DNA of 64,000 nt from Shinisaurus crocodilurus (GCA_021292165.1 CM037879.1:261275921-261339920), one strand, 5' to 3'. Shown: positions 1 to 11,870, counted from the first letter of the stretch. The notes: a model not told the origin generated them from the letters alone. Made by a program: numbers and translations.

Positions 1-213
1 CCCAAAAGCTTGTCTCAGAGGTTGCTCTTGCGTGCGACCTTGGAACCGTAGCCAGTGTGGTCCTTCCCGCACCCACTGTGAAGGCGGGGGGGGGGAGGGC
101 GCTCCGAGGTCGGAGTCCCAGCTCCAGCCTCAAAGCAAGTTATCGAGGTTGGAGCTGGGACTCTGGATTATCCGATGCCATCTAGACTCTGTCTAGACAG
201 CCATAGGATTGCA
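1..213. repeat. Truncated MITE-like repeat, one end outside the window
   Basis: The stretch ends in a motif (ccataggattgcaccc, about 198-213) followed by TAA. The same terminal motif closes other copies at 8600-8997 and 55060-55425, and related termini occur at 38277-38378 and 57258-57387. The inner part has a G-run and short inverted pieces (agctccagcctc / gaggttggagct). The left end is cut by the window edge. Assignment to a Harbinger-like family rests only on the TAA flank and is inference. Confidence 0.5.
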
Positions 214-215
214 CC

Positions 216-857
216 CTAAGAGAACTTGTTGCATTTATTTAATATCTGAGAGCAAACTTAGGGTTTTAAAGAGCACCCCACAAATGTTGCTAAAAATACC
301 TTTTAAGTCTGGAAGTCAGGAGCATTACTAGGCAATGAAAAGATTTGGGCCCCAGGCCTATAGCACACCAATCTGCATAAAATTTTCCTGTGTTGATTTA
401 TATCTATATATGCAAATATAGAAATAATTTCTAGGATTTATTTAAATTTCACAGGAGGCAAAGCCAGCCAATTAATTTCTTATCCATATAATATAAAAAT
501 AAATTATTCAATTAATTTGCACCCTGCCTCAGATCATCCCAAACCAATGGAAAAAGTTATTTCCAAAACTTAATTGCCATGCAGGAAGAGATTGGGGTGG
601 GTTGGGTGTTGCAGCATGTGGGAAGGGGAGAGTTAACCCTTCCCTCCCCAGCTGCAACCCCCCTTGAAAACTCCCCCCTGCATGGCAATAAAGCTAAGAA
701 AAAACCTTCCATTGGCACCAATGGATGCTCAGGACCATGGAGAATTGATCCGGGGCCCTAGGAAACAGGCCCCAGGCCTAGCAATGCTTGTGAATTATGA
801 CAGCCAGTTCTAGATGGAATAGGAGTGCTAGATTATGTAAGCTTTCAGTTCTAGGTA
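216..857. other. Non-coding, AT-rich intergenic stretch
   Basis: No gene is recognised. The short reading frame at 579-761 has no family resemblance and no splice context. By synteny with mammals this side would face the 3' end of CRY1, but no CRY1 exon was seen. Confidence 0.4.
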
Positions 858-1106
858 CAGTAATACCTTGGATTGCAAGTAACTTTGTTTGAGAGCGTTT
901 TGCAAGACAAGCAAATTTTTAAATATTTTTTTTATTTTTTTTTTACTTGATATACAAGCAACGTCTTGCAATACAAGTACTGTAGTACAGCTTAAATTAA
1001 AAATCTCTGTACCAATTTTTTTCGGGGGATTTCATTTTGATATGAGTGTTTTGGATTACAAGCATGTTTCCGGAACGAATTATGCTCTCAATCCAAGGTA
1101 TGACTG
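858..1106. mobile_element. Mariner/pogo-like MITE, copy 1
   Basis: A 249-bp non-autonomous DNA element. Its ends are inverted (cagtaataccttggatt at the left; aatccaaggtatgactg at the right), and a TA dinucleotide flanks both sides, as expected for Tc1/mariner-type insertion. Near-identical copies lie at 4664-4909 and, inverted, at 26420-26670. The small reading frames inside are not genes. Confidence 0.85.
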
Positions 1107-1157
1107 TATTGATAATACACAGGAATGGAAACAAGCAATTTGATGTGCTGCCAGACT

Positions 1158-1215
1158 TTGTGCATGTTTATCCAGACAGGCATATATTGTGCATGTTTAT
1201 CCAGACAGGCATATA
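1158..1215. repeat. 29-bp tandem duplication
   Basis: Two adjacent copies of a 29-bp unit beginning ttgtgcatgtttatccagac, at 1158-1186 and 1187-1215. They are identical apart from sequence at the edges, so the duplication looks recent. Confidence 0.85.
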
Positions 1216-1710
1216 TACTTCTCTTTTCATTCAATGGGACTTACTTCTAAGTAAGTGTGCAAAGGATTGCAGCTGTTCCTATGTTTATGTAAGGGCAAGT
1301 CCCACTGAATTCAATGGGACTTAGTAAAAAAGAAAGAAGAAGATCTGTTTTGCACTGCTGCCTTAAGCAACACTTGTAAAAATAGCACAGGTAGGGTTTG
1401 CAAGGTTCCTTCAGGGTCAGGAAGCAAAGCCTGGGAGATAAATGGTGGTGGCTCGGGCCTGATTTGGGTGGAGCCTGATGAACCTAGGGAGGAACTAATA
1501 GCAAAATGTCTCCTAAAACCAAACAATGTTCTGGTCCCCACCCTGAGATTTTATTCCTTCTCCTGAAGATCTTGATGAGGATAAAAGAGGAATTTTCTTC
1601 TTCTTAATATATTACACTATATGTATCATTATATACAGTATTCAGTTTGTATTTTTAGTTCATTTCAATTATACTGTCACCATATATTTCTAATGTATTG
1701 AACATGACAT

Positions 1711-1764
1711 AGGCAGAGGTGTACCGTAGTCATAAATAGGCAGAGGTGTACCGTAGTCATAAAT
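1711..1764. repeat. 27-bp tandem duplication
   Basis: Two identical adjacent copies of a 27-bp unit starting aggcagaggtgtaccgtag, at 1711-1737 and 1738-1764. Confidence 0.9.
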
Positions 1765-2559
1765 GTTGAAGGGCAGGCACTCATCATGACAGTGCCCATA
1801 GCCACGCCCCCAAGGAGAGTCCAAAAATGCAGGTCACTGTGTTGATCCATGTCAACAAACCTGTTAAAGCAGCTTTCGTGTCCATCAAGAGCATGCCTTT
1901 TGTAAAGCTAATGGGCCTTAATTGCCCATTCAAGACCAAGCCACCGCAAAATACTTTGCATTACAACCGGGAACAAGATATCCTTGCTGGGAAAATTCCT
2001 TTCCCCCAGCTACTGTGAGGATTGCAGCTGAGCTAAGAGGGGACGGGGGGGGGGGGGGTTCTGAGTATCATATTCCCAGATGACCTGGGAATATGATTGA
2101 AAGGCGGTATGAAAATACTTATGAGTCTCACTGAATTTGACGGAGTTCCAAGACCTCACCAAGACTTAAAAGCATTCGTTAGCTTTTATTGTTGTTGGTT
2201 TCTTTGTAGAAAAAAATAAACGTAAGACACCCCCCCCCAGGAATTTATTTGTTAGGTGTCACATAAATACGACTAATCATTCAGTATAATATATAATAAT
2301 AGTATAATATCTTGGAACAATTGTAAACAGTTTTGCAGTTCCTGTCCTTTGCGGTTATTTTGTGGAGAAAACACCACCACAGACTCGTTCGTTAATTACG
2401 AAAGTGCGATCAAAATGTATGAGTTTGGATGAATCCTGTGTCGGGAGTTCCTGTTTTGACACACACACACATTATACGCACAAACCTTTTTGTTGCGTGT
2501 TTAATTACCTCGTTTATCACAGCAACCAAGCTGAGTTAGAATTGGAAATGGTTTGCTCC

Positions 2560-2860
2560 ACCACCATTAACCGCCGCCCCCCGTCTCACACATTGAGCCT
2601 GTCCGGGCGGTGGCTGCCGAGCGGGCCGCTGGCTTCATTTCTGGTCCCGCCGCCTCGGGTAAGACGTGGCCGTTCTTTCCTGCACTGCGATCACGGAGCG
2701 CCCGGGAGGATCTGCATTGGGAAGGCGAGCCAGGGCAATGCATGCAACAGGTCATTATCCAGGGGGAATGAGGCGTGCTTCTCCCTCGGGACGCCGGCAG
2801 AGTCCGGCCGCTGCTGGGTAAAGGGCGAGGCCGAGGGGTGAGAGAGACGATCATTCTGCA
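2560..2860 (+). promoter_or_regulatory. MTERF2: CpG-rich promoter and probable first exon region of MTERF2
   Basis: This is a local GC- and CpG-rich island in otherwise AT-rich DNA, about 3 kb upstream of the MTERF2 coding exon and on its 5' side. A good splice donor (cctcgg|gtaaga) would end an untranslated first exon at 2658, and a second possible donor (tgctgg|gtaaag) lies near 2816. The coding exon has a clear acceptor at 5755, so an upstream non-coding exon is required and this island is the obvious place for it. The transcription start is not determined. Confidence 0.6.
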
Positions 2861-3548
2861 GCTTTGGCCATGGCGATATGTGCGTCGAGCACTTAACTTG
2901 GCCAGTATTATCTCTCGACGGAAGGGGCGGACCCGTGTTTGAGCCCCTGGGCCAAAGCCTAAACCAACCTTTAAAAAAATAATAAAAAAGGTCAGACTTT
3001 ACCGCCCAATTCTATCTCATCTTTATTTCTGAAGTCCATTCTGACTCCTTCCAGTGAGTTCAACGGGGTATTACTCCCAAGTAAATGTGCACGGGATCGC
3101 AGGCCCAAGCCCTCTTCGGCTATTTTCATGGAGCTGTTCAATGAAAGTTCATGCCACACTAAAATTGGTAGCCGTTAAGGTACTACAAGAGTGGACTCTG
3201 CTGTTTTAAAAAGGCTGCCACCTTAAGTGTGTGGGCGGGATATTCTGATTCTGTGCCTCTCCAGCACTTACTGGACCATTAGCTTTTGCTGGCATAGTAA
3301 TGGGAAAAGCAGCACCTGTTGAATATATGCCTGTCAACTTGTTAAGTCCTCCCAGGAAAAAAGAGTGGCTGCTTAAAAACCAATTGCTCCCATCCAGAAG
3401 CCCTGAGAAGCTGGCTGCTGTAGTTTTCCAGCACTGTTAAGGGAAATTTGCACATGCTTAGAGGCACTCTCTTTTCACTGTTACCTTCAAGGGGTAGGGG
3501 GCTGTCACTGAAAACAGGTTACCTTGGCTAAACCGTGGCTCAGTGCCA

Positions 3549-3660
3549 TGGGTGGGCAACTTGTGGCCTTCCAGATGTTATTGGACTGCAACTCCCCTCA
3601 CCATTGGCCATGCTGGCTAGGGCCGATGGAAGTTGCACGCAAATATTTTGTCCACCCTTG
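3549..3660. mobile_element. hAT-like MITE (gtgggcaacttgtggcc family)
   Basis: A short fold-back element: the left end reads catgggtgggcaacttgtgg and the right end contains ttttgtccacccttg. The middle has the 'gactgcaactcccctcaccattggccatgctggc' theme in broken form. It is related to 20414-20548, 35256-35373 and 61361-61503. The target duplication is not clear here. Confidence 0.6.
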
Positions 3661-4663
3661 GATTAAGTGGACTCCCAGTGCTAGGGTGACTCTGTTCCAA
3701 AAGGCACAGGGTCCTGTTCCTTGATGTTTGAAGCAGAGGGAAAGCTTGCCAATGCACCTTCTTCCATCAGGGTGTTTACAGTTGTGGTGGGGGGGCAACA
3801 CACACCTGCTGAATGTGTCCTGCTTCAAAGCTCTTGTAGAGGAAACTTCCTTCCCGTTACCACAGGAGCACTCTGCCTATCTCACAAGGTCCCACCTGCT
3901 TCCCTGATGGCAGAAAATAGTAAGAAAAAGCAAGTGTTGAAATGCTAATAGGGGAGGTTGAGATTGCTTTAAAAAGAAAGAAAACAAATGGCAGATTTAA
4001 CTGCTATTGGAGAGAGAAAAGAACAATGGTGGGCAGAAGGTAGGTCAGAATCTAGTGGCAGATTTCTGGGTGATTTGCAGCAGATTGCCAAGGATTTCTC
4101 ACTCCCAATTGTTTAACAATACCAACAACAAAATGACACACACACCCCAATACTCCTGAAATAGAAAAAGCTTGGGGTAAGCAGGAATGGATTTTCGTAT
4201 AGAAGGGCTGCAAGCTCAGGCCAGGTCTGGTAATCAAAATAAATTATTGGGCTCAGAATTCTTTAATTCTAAGTGTCTCTCTTTTGCACCTGGCTGTGGT
4301 TGGTGATCTTAAGGTTCCAGTAAAACAAAACAAAACAAAAGTAGATACTGCAAGCCTGAAGTCTGCCTACCCCTGCTGTAGAAGATACCTTTTGCTTTAA
4401 TAATGCTGAGCAGCAAGAAAGGTTGCTACTGCTGCCTTTCCGTTCATTCCTCTATCCTCTTGCTCAACTTCTCTGGCAGCCAAAGTGTGCAAGAGTTTAA
4501 TTCAGCCACACAGCAAGTCAGTGAGAAGGCCTGTGGGACCCAAGAAGAAATGGGGCACAAGATACAGCAGCAGCAACTTGCCAAATTACATTGCATTGGT
4601 TGTGTTACACTGTGTACTGCTTCCACTCCTTGTCTTGTGGTGTCTGTTGCTGACCTACTAATA

Positions 4664-4909
4664 CAGTAATACCTTGGATTACAAGTAACTTGGTTTGAGA
4701 GCGTTTTGCAAGACAAGCAAATTTTTAAATATTTAAATTTTTTTGACTTGATATACAAGCGACGTCTTGCAATACAAGTACTGTAGTACAGCTTAAATTA
4801 AAAATCTCTGTACAAATGTTTTTGGTGGGATTTCGTTTTGATATAAGAGTGTTTTGGATTACAAGCACGTTTCCGGAACGAATTATGCTCTCAATCCAAG
4901 GCATGACTG
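4664..4909. mobile_element. Mariner/pogo-like MITE, copy 2
   Basis: A 246-bp copy of the element at 858-1106, in the same orientation, flanked by TA on both sides. It sits in the probable first intron of MTERF2. Confidence 0.85.
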
Positions 4910-5147
4910 TATACCATTCTTCTTCTGCTGCTTAACACTTGCTTATCATGCATATGTGACTGAAACAGAAAGTGGAAGATTCTTCACAACTGTGTCCCAT
5001 TTTCCAAATGTTAATTTGAATGCAATTGCCAGAAAACAAGGCTTGATTAAAGATGGTTGCTGAACAGAAGGGATCTGAACATTTCTGTTAAATAAGAAGA
5101 ATTGCTTCCATTAAAAAGCAACATGGGATGCTTCCAGGCAAGGCTTA

Positions 5148-5485
5148 AGAACATAAGAAGAGCCATGCTGGATCAGGCCAGAGGCCTATCTAGTCCAGCA
5201 TTCTGTTCCCACAGCAGCCAACTAGATGCACCAATGGGAAGCCCTCAAGCAGGACATGAGTATAACAGCATCCTCACACTTGGGTTTCCCAGCAACTGGT
5301 GTATATAGGCCTACTGTCTCTGATACTGGAGGTAATATATAGCCATCATGACTAGTAGCCATTGATCGCTTTCTCCTCCATGAAATTTTCGAATGCCCTT
5401 TTAAAGACATCCAAGTTGGTGACCATCACTGCATTTTGTGGTAGTAAATTCCATAGTTTAACAGTGCACTGTGTGAAGAGGTCCA
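5148..5485. repeat. Interspersed repeat ('aacataagaagagccatgctgg' family)
   Basis: The stretch begins aagaacataagaagagccat and runs through gatcaggccagaggcctatc. Reverse-strand fragments of the same family are visible near 29505-29590 and 34495-34560. From memory this is a common dispersed repeat in reptile genomes. Its class was not determined. Confidence 0.55.
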
Positions 5486-5499
5486 TTAATAATGGAATT

Positions 5500-5695
5500 G
5501 CCCTGCCTCACACAGAATTTTACAGGTGGTCCAGATGATGTCTTCTTCCATTTGTGACCCTTCTGTGTTTTCTCACTGTTTCTACCATCTTTTTTCTTTC
5601 CATGAAAAACCCATTGAGGAGGAATAGCTGCACAATGTCTTTTGACTGGTAGCACTAGGAGCTGCCTGTCTGGAAGCACCCAGATTGTTTTCTTG
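5500..5695. repeat. Interspersed repeat ending in gtctggaagcaccc
   Basis: This shares a long body and the terminus gtctggaagcaccc with copies at 28920-29105, 33642-33868 and, inverted, 33969-34203. The full copy at 33642 has an inverted start (gggtgcttcc), which suggests a DNA transposon derivative. This copy lies just upstream of the MTERF2 coding exon. Confidence 0.6.
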
Positions 5696-5755
5696 CATTT
5701 GCTTACGTCTGAACACAGCATAACATTAATATATTTTATGCTTTGATTCTTACAG

Positions 5756-5790
5756 GCCTTTTCCAATATAGTGCTGAATCACAAAGTGAA
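5756..5790 (+). other. MTERF2: MTERF2 5' UTR part of the coding exon, after splice acceptor
   Basis: A pyrimidine-rich acceptor (gctttgattcttacag) ends at 5755, and the exon begins gccttttcc. The open frame runs upstream through the acceptor, but the codons before 5756 lie in intron, so a start at 5743 (a TTG) is rejected. Confidence 0.75.
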
Positions 5791-6969
5791 ATGGCTCTCG
5801 CTGCTCCAAATCTATTTATGCATTTTTTGGCTAAATCTCAGCCCTGCATGCTGTTGCCAGCTCTTTCATCCTTTTGGAATCAAAGAAATAACAAAACCTT
5901 TTTACAGCATTTCAGATACACAACTGATGTCATTTCAGGAGGGGAGAACAAAGCCACTGTTGAAAGTCTCTCTGAGTTATCTGTGGATATCAAGAAGATC
6001 CGTAGGCTGAAGCCATGGGTGCTCTCGAAAGAGATGACATATGTCAAAGAAACAGCTAAGATTTTGCGAGAAATGGGAGCTGATGGGAATTCGGTGGCAT
6101 ATATTTTTGAACGCTGTCCTGAGGCAATCCTTTGTAGCCCTACAGATACCAGTTGTCAAAGAGACCTGTGGTTAACAGTTTGCCAAAATGAAAAACAATT
6201 AGTCGAATTAATAAAACGGTTCCCAGATTCTTTTTTTACAGTTGAAAACTATGAAAATCAGAAAGCCAATGTTAGATTCTTTAAAGATCTGGGACTGAAG
6301 AATACAATTATCAGCAGGCTCCTAACAAGTGCATCAAGTATTTTTTACAGTCCTGTTGCAAAGAACAAGCATATGATAGAAACCCTGCAAAGTAACTATC
6401 TAAAGCTAGGTGGTTCGCAGGAGAATATGAAGAACTGGCTACTGAAGTTGCTAAGTCAAAATCCATTTATTTTGTTAAATACCTCTGCCACTGTCCAAGA
6501 AAACCTGGGGTTTCTTAAGAACAAATTCACTGATTTGGAAGTTTTAAGTCTGCTGTCCAAGCTCAAGGGGTTTATTTTTCACCTTAACCCTAGCACTATG
6601 CAGAACAGCCTGTTGTTCTCAAAGAATATCTTCAAGTGTAGTGATCATGAATTAAAAGAGCTAATAATAAGATGCCCTGCCCTTCTCTACTATGCAGCTC
6701 CTGTTCTGGAAGAAAGACTAGAGGAACTATTGAAGCTGGGGGTTTCTGTAGACCAAATTAAAGAGATACCTGCAGTGTTAGAACTCTCAACTGAAATAGT
6801 ACAATACAGGATTAAAAAATTAGATGCTATCGGATACGATCTAAAAGGCGGAACTCTAGAATATTTGAATGGGACAAAAAAGGATTTTGAGGCCAGCTAT
6901 GGAAAGATACAAGCAAAAAAGGAGAGACCAATATTTAATCCAGTTGCTCCTTTAAATATTGAAGATTAA
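5791..6969 (+). CDS. MTERF2: MTERF2, mitochondrial transcription termination factor 2
   Basis: This encodes a mitochondrial DNA-binding protein of the mTERF family (mTERFL, MTERFD3). The family acts in the mitochondrial matrix at nucleoids and modulates mitochondrial transcription. The 392-residue frame lies in one coding exon, as in other vertebrates. The N-terminus is basic and hydrophobic, fitting a mitochondrial targeting peptide. The body shows the repeated mTERF helical pattern with motif-starting prolines: RCPEAI near residue 108, RFPDSF near 143, QNPFILL near 223 and RCPALLYY near 294. The C-terminus ([16 protein letters not shown]) is nearly that of mammalian MTERF2. The ATG at 5791 has a strong context (G at -3 and +4). 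An in-frame ATG at 5818 (Met10) has a weak context but would give 383 residues, closer to the mammalian length of about 385. The frame is intact, so the gene is probably functional. The neighbouring TMEM263 supports the name. Confidence 0.96.
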   Translation: MALAAPNLFMHFLAKSQPCMLLPALSSFWNQRNNKTFLQHFRYTTDVISGGENKATVESLSELSVDIKKIRRLKPWVLSKEMTYVKETAKILREMGADGNSVAYIFERCPEAILCSPTDTSCQRDLWLTVCQNEKQLVELIKRFPDSFFTVENYENQKANVRFFKDLGLKNTIISRLLTSASSIFYSPVAKNKHMIETLQSNYLKLGGSQENMKNWLLKLLSQNPFILLNTSATVQENLGFLKNKFTDLEVLSLLSKLKGFIFHLNPSTMQNSLLFSKNIFKCSDHELKELIIRCPALLYYAAPVLEERLEELLKLGVSVDQIKEIPAVLELSTEIVQYRIKKLDAIGYDLKGGTLEYLNGTKKDFEASYGKIQAKKERPIFNPVAPLNIED

Positions 6970-7201
6970 TTTCCAGAACATGCTTAAACAATGCTATAGG
7001 GAAGTCGGGAGAGTGAAAAAGGTATACTTATTCTCCTTTCACAACTGGAATTAATGGGACCTAACTGGTACTTACAAAGTGGATTTTTATTCAGGCCTTG
7101 CTTCCTCACCTAATTGTACACCAGCTTATGAGGGACTCTTATAATGATGTTGGCTTTAGTAGTATTGCCGATACCAACTGTATTGTACTAACCAACAGAA
7201 A

Positions 7202-7207
7202 AATAAA
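7202..7207 (+). terminator. MTERF2: MTERF2 polyadenylation signal
   Basis: A canonical AATAAA stands 233 bases after the stop codon, followed within 40 bases by T/G-rich sequence (tgtcgcttttagtctgttc). It is the first strong signal downstream and implies a short 3' UTR. Confidence 0.7.
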
Positions 7208-8599
7208 GCAGTTCAAGCATTGTCGCTTTTAGTCTGTTCACATTATGGAAATATCCCTGTGGTTCCATTATTCCATAATTTTAGTTTTCTGTTATTAGGA
7301 TTGCCACATTTCTTAGTATGCTGGGGGGGGGGTGTCTCCTGGATTCTAGGCAACCTGCCTTTTGCTCAACCACCCTGGCTTTTTCCCTTTGATTAAAAAA
7401 TGTTTCTAACTTGTATAGTTTGATATATATATTTTTTTTAAAAAATGAAATGGGGCCACTAGTTTATTGCTTGGCTGCGACTGTGTCACAATTCTAAGCA
7501 GTGGGGCAACAGTTAGAACTAATTTTTACAACAAAACCATCATGGATATTTTTATTAATATATTAATAAAAGCAAGATAGCTTTTTGAGAACAAAATATG
7601 CTGGACTTGCATGGTGGCATGAAACCCTTCGTCTATGCTCATATCATGTATATTAAAGTGTTAGGCCCTCATGTATGCTGGATCTTTCTGCAGTTCCTGT
7701 CAACCAAGGGAACTTCTTGACTATGGTCATCTTAGGCTTTTAGTTGAACATCGGGAGTGTGGCCACACTGAGTAGCTCTGCCCTCGCAAATGTCTGCAAA
7801 GGGGTCCTCTATGCATACAACAATGCTTGGAGCACAGGGTTCAAGATTGCAGGGAAGCCTGTGTATGTACAGATGTACATGCAAAGCCCCCCACTGCAGA
7901 TATTTACGCTAAACACATGGATGCCATGTGGGGCTATTCAATGCACATGATGTTGGGAGCGGAGCTACTCAGCACACAAAGGCCATGCTTGCATGGTTAC
8001 TAAAAGGGAAACATAATACCTAAAGAGGGATTGTATCCTATCTGGTTTTGTGCAGTGTGAGGATCTTTTGAACCATTTGGGTTGGGAATGTTTTTTAATG
8101 TTCAGTATTAAGCAGATAAGATTCTAAAGGAGTCATTTGGTTGGGTTTCTGCCTTGTTTCTAACTTGTGGTTTTTAAAAATTATTTTATTTCCAACATGT
8201 AACCCAGCCTTGCAAACAACTTACTCCAGAGCAAAGAAACAATTTTTCTGGCCTAATAGTTGTGCATCTGGTCGTAATCCCTTTTGTTTGTTGAGATAAA
8301 AGAAAAACATGCACACAGCATTCTGCCCGATTGCTCATTAAATAGTAATAAAAATTAAATAACTTTAGGCTACCTGCATTTATGTTCAACCAGTTCTGCA
8401 AAATCCTTTCCCCCTCCCTACAACATTTCTGGCTACAAGCCTGTATGCTTTTGGAACATACTATGTCCAAATAAGTTAGCTGTGTAATCTTGTCTCTTAA
8501 GGCTAACCTGCTTGATGGATCTAACATAATATATACCCTTCCACACTTAACCTTAAATACTCTTGTCAGTCACATGGGGAGCCTGGCTTTGCTACTCAG
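7208..8599. other. Intergenic stretch downstream of MTERF2
   Basis: No gene is seen. It contains a G-run at about 7322-7331, AT-rich sequence, and unassigned single-copy-looking DNA. Reading frames at 7744-7950 and 8186-8527 show no recognisable family. It separates the convergent 3' ends of MTERF2 and TMEM263. Confidence 0.45.
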
Positions 8600-8997
8600 G
8601 GCACAATCCCTATGGGTTGTGCCCTCAATGATCATAAGCCCCTGAATTCAGAGGCTTATAATCATCCTATGCAGGGTGGGAGGAGCAGCGGAGGCATTCT
8701 TCGCCTCCCTGTCCTCCCACCATGCATTCTTAGCTGGACAGGCCTATCTAGTGAAGGTGTTTTGGAGGGAGAGGGAAGGAGGCTACTGGAGGCTTAGGAT
8801 AGTTTGTATCCTGCCCTCTCCAGTCTCCCCTCCCCGCCCACTGAAATGCCTCCTTTTCCCCCTCTCCAAGGTCGCTGTCCGCTCTGGCTGTGAGTGGGAT
8901 CAGAAGATCTCCAATTCCCCCTTCCAAGGTCAGAGCGGAATCCAAACTATCCTATGGCCCCTCAGACACTGTCTACAGGCCATAGGAATGCTCCCTT
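8600..8997. repeat. MITE-like repeat (ggccatagga... family)
   Basis: The ends are related and inverted (cacaatccctatgggttg at the left; ggccataggaatgctccc at the right, followed by TTA). It has a GC-rich body with 'cactgtctacaggccatagg'. Relatives lie at 1-213, 17190-17480 (inverted), 51248-51570 and 55060-55425. Confidence 0.55.
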
Positions 8998-10189
8998 AGA
9001 TGACTGACAAACATGCCAGCAAATCTGACTCGACTGCCAGCTTTTCCTCCCCACACCCCGATTCAAACATGCCATCTTCCTTTTTTTCTTTTTAAAAAAC
9101 CCTGTATGAATATTAATGCATTTATCATTTAGTCACTTTAACAAATGAAACAAAGATTCAAAACTGTTCCAGGGACCGGAGATTGGGTTTCCTGATGATA
9201 TCACAGGAGCAGTCAACCAACCAGTTTCTGCTACAAAGTTGCAAAACCGTGTTCTTTTCCTCCATAGCTCAACAGGGGAGATGAACAGGTAAGCATGGCT
9301 CAACATAGCAACGGAGGGGATGCTTCTAGATCAGTCCCACCATTCTGCATATGTTGGATCTCTATTCTCCCTAATTGGACCAGACAGCAATGTAGCTATA
9401 ATCACAACTTCTAATTTACAGTTTTAAGATTCTAGCTTCAGTTGAAAAATGACACCTTAAATGACCATTTCTACATTATTATAAGTCTAAATATAATTCT
9501 ACCCCTTAGTCTCACTCTGGCTAACCATTCTAGAAAACCTACAATTCATACACATACGGTTCATTTAAAATTAACTTCTAATTCTGGAAGACATTAGGAT
9601 CTTCGTAAAGCATTTAAAAGGCTCAAACGCTTTCACTTTAATGTGTTTTTAGTATCCAATGGAGTCATTCCGCAAACTCATATAGCACTAGCAAAGCTCT
9701 TTCTGTTGTGCATTATGATTGTACAATGAGTTGCAGAATTGGATGTACAACGGATTGCACAAGTGTAATGCGCAATGAGTTGCACAGCAGCAGCTTCAGT
9801 TGGATTCTGTTGCAGAGTTTGGAACCTCATTTCCTTTAGGGCAACATCATTTGCACTAGCAGAATGACAGAATTGGATACTGCCTATTATCTCCTAATTA
9901 GGGAATAGTTGAACAGCAAAATGACATCTGTGAATGACATCTAAGCTTGTCAAGGTATCCCATATTAAGAGCTACTTATGCGCTCAGATACAGGCATGCC
10001 CTTATTATAGTTCTTTGCAGTTTGATTTAATACAGCTTCTGCAAAAAAACCCAAAAAAACTTGTTCAGACAATGGCAGTGATGAATTCCTTGTGCTAGGA
10101 TAGCTTAAAGAAATCACATTCTATTTCCGCTTTTACAGATGATTTGGGTCATGGAAATAGTCTTAAGTAAAAAGTTGTTCTTATAAGCA
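8998..10189. other. Intergenic stretch 3' of TMEM263
   Basis: No gene is seen. It holds a fold-back repeat (9651-9883, listed separately) and otherwise AT-rich, unassigned sequence. Part of it could belong to a long TMEM263 3' UTR, which cannot be decided from the sequence. Confidence 0.35.
9651..9883. repeat. Fold-back MITE-like repeat (gtatccaat ends)
   Basis: The left end gtatccaatggagtcattc and the right end gaatgacagaattggatac are imperfect inverted copies. Internal parts repeat 'aatgagttgca' several times. A related terminus (actccattggatac) closes the stretch at 13130-13424. Confidence 0.55.
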
Positions 10190-10675
10190 TATAAAGCTAC
10201 CTTATACTGTCAGAACATTTATCCATCTAGCCCAGGGGTGGGCAATAGCAAGAGGACTGGGGGCGATTTTGGGGGGCCCAGCACCCTGCGGGCCACACTC
10301 CACAGGGTGCCATGGAAAAAATGGCATCTGTAGTCCTATGGAGCATCAAAAGGGTCAAGTGTAGCTTGCTTTAAGCTAAATTTGGCCCTTTTAGCTTACA
10401 GACACCTTCCCCCCCCCCTTCAAAAAAGATCCCAATTTGGCAGGAGGGGGCAGCAGGGGCTGTGAGTGGTTTGTGTATTGCCCACCCCTGATCTAGCCAA
10501 GCATTATCTACTCTGACTGGCAACAGCTCTCCAAGGTCTTGAGCATAGACATTTCCCAACCTTGCTTCCCAATAACATTTTTAACTGGAGATGCCAAGGG
10601 TTAAACCTGGGACCTCGTGCATGCATAGCATGTGCTCCACCACTACTGAGCTATGGACCTTTCCCTTGGCAGCTG
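10190..10675 (-). mobile_element. tRNA-derived SINE (reverse), split by a hAT MITE
   Basis: Read on the - strand, the tRNA-like head lies at about 10600-10660, with a B-box-like ggtttaaccc following a 'tagtggtggagcacatgct' region. The body ends at ttatactgtcagaac near 10200. The SINE is interrupted by the 258-bp MITE at 10233-10490, whose target duplication restores the SINE when removed. The same family occurs at 34612-35092, 35384-35940, 36390-36565 and 56470-56672. Confidence 0.75.
10233..10490. mobile_element. hAT MITE with 8-bp target duplication
   Basis: A 258-bp element with inverted ends caggggtgggcaata and tattgcccacccctg. It is flanked on both sides by atctagcc (10225-10232 and 10491-10498). 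The 8-bp duplication is the hAT hallmark. No transposase is present. Confidence 0.92.
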
Positions 10676-10866
10676 AAATACAAATGGCAACACCACAATC
10701 ACTTATCACATTGTTTAATTTACAAATCTCTAGTAACCAGAATAAGTAATTTTAGACAAATGATAACTTGGTTTTACAAAAAAAAAAAAAAAAAACCACC
10801 ATCCATTAATCTACTCTTTATAATCAGAACCATTTTGACCAAGCTCAAATGCTTAAGATTTTTCCT

Positions 10867-11813
10867 TTTATTTTAACACACACATTTTAGGAAATACTGC
10901 ATACAGAATATTTATGTGAACTTCAGCCATCTTTTACGGCTACCAAAAAAGCTACAAAGTCAACAAGAACATGCTGAAGAGCTTCAAAATGAAACTCACA
11001 AGGCATAAACCCAATTAATCTACAGTACAGTCCACTGATTTGAGTGGGACTACTTTGGAATTAATGGATTATGGATTAGAAGCAACAGAGCAAGTTACCC
11101 ATCTACATCTTGCTCAGGAAACCTTGAAAATGTATGCATTAAATTGATTTCTATACAGGTCATCTAGTTATTTTAATCACTTTGCTTTTATCATTGTCAG
11201 TCTTGGGTGCCATTTTGTTTTTTTCATCTTCAGCAAACCTCCTTGTTGAGGTATAGATGCTAGGATGTTCTTTTATGTTCTCATACTGAAAACAAGGAGA
11301 AGTCCTGCGAGGGTTCAAGACCGGGGCCCTGACAAGTCCAATCCATCAACAACTGCTACTACACTGTCTCTACTCAATTTTCACCCACTAAAATATTGAT
11401 GATGTGTAGCACAGTGGTTGCTGGATTTGTGCCCTGCGTTCAAGAAGCAAATTTTAGAGTAATTTGTTTTGTTGGCCTAGAAGCCACAGAGAACTGTTTT
11501 TATTCTAGAACGTAACGTTATCCAATATTGTATGGACTGTAAACTTGGGACTTAAATGTCAGTTTAAACAACCTAACAGCACAAAGGATTTTCATTTTGC
11601 AGGCGAGAAGTAGGTACCAGTAAGCTACACCTGAGATTTAGCAGTCTTCTCTTCAGTCAGTATCAACAGGTTTTTTTGTTTTTTTTTAGTGTAAAGCTTC
11701 TTCCACAGACTGCATTGAAATGAGGGACATTACAAAATCCTTATAGATTCACTAAGTAAAAATAGATTGTTTTTCACCATAAGGCATGAATGAGTTGATA
11801 TCGGATACATCTA

Positions 11814-11870
<57 letters not shown>

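Larger units (their letters stand above)
1107..2555. other. Intergenic stretch upstream of the MTERF2 promoter
   Basis: No gene is seen. It holds two short tandem duplications (listed separately), a fragment of the 'aatgggacttact...aggattgca' repeat family at about 1223-1275, a G-run near 2045-2058, and AT-rich sequence. Small reading frames here have no recognisable family. Confidence 0.4.
2861..5147. other. Probable MTERF2 first intron, non-coding
   Basis: This lies between the CpG-rich promoter and the MTERF2 coding exon. It contains two MITEs (listed separately), a fragment of the 'tactcccaagtaaatgtg' repeat family near 3050-3100, and unassigned sequence. No conserved reading frame was recognised. 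Confidence 0.45.

Noticed and set aside
2362..2854. 159-codon + frame and 95-codon - frame near the MTERF2 island
   Set aside because: GC-rich island artefacts overlapping on both strands. The splice donor at 2658 and the downstream gene make an untranslated exon more likely.
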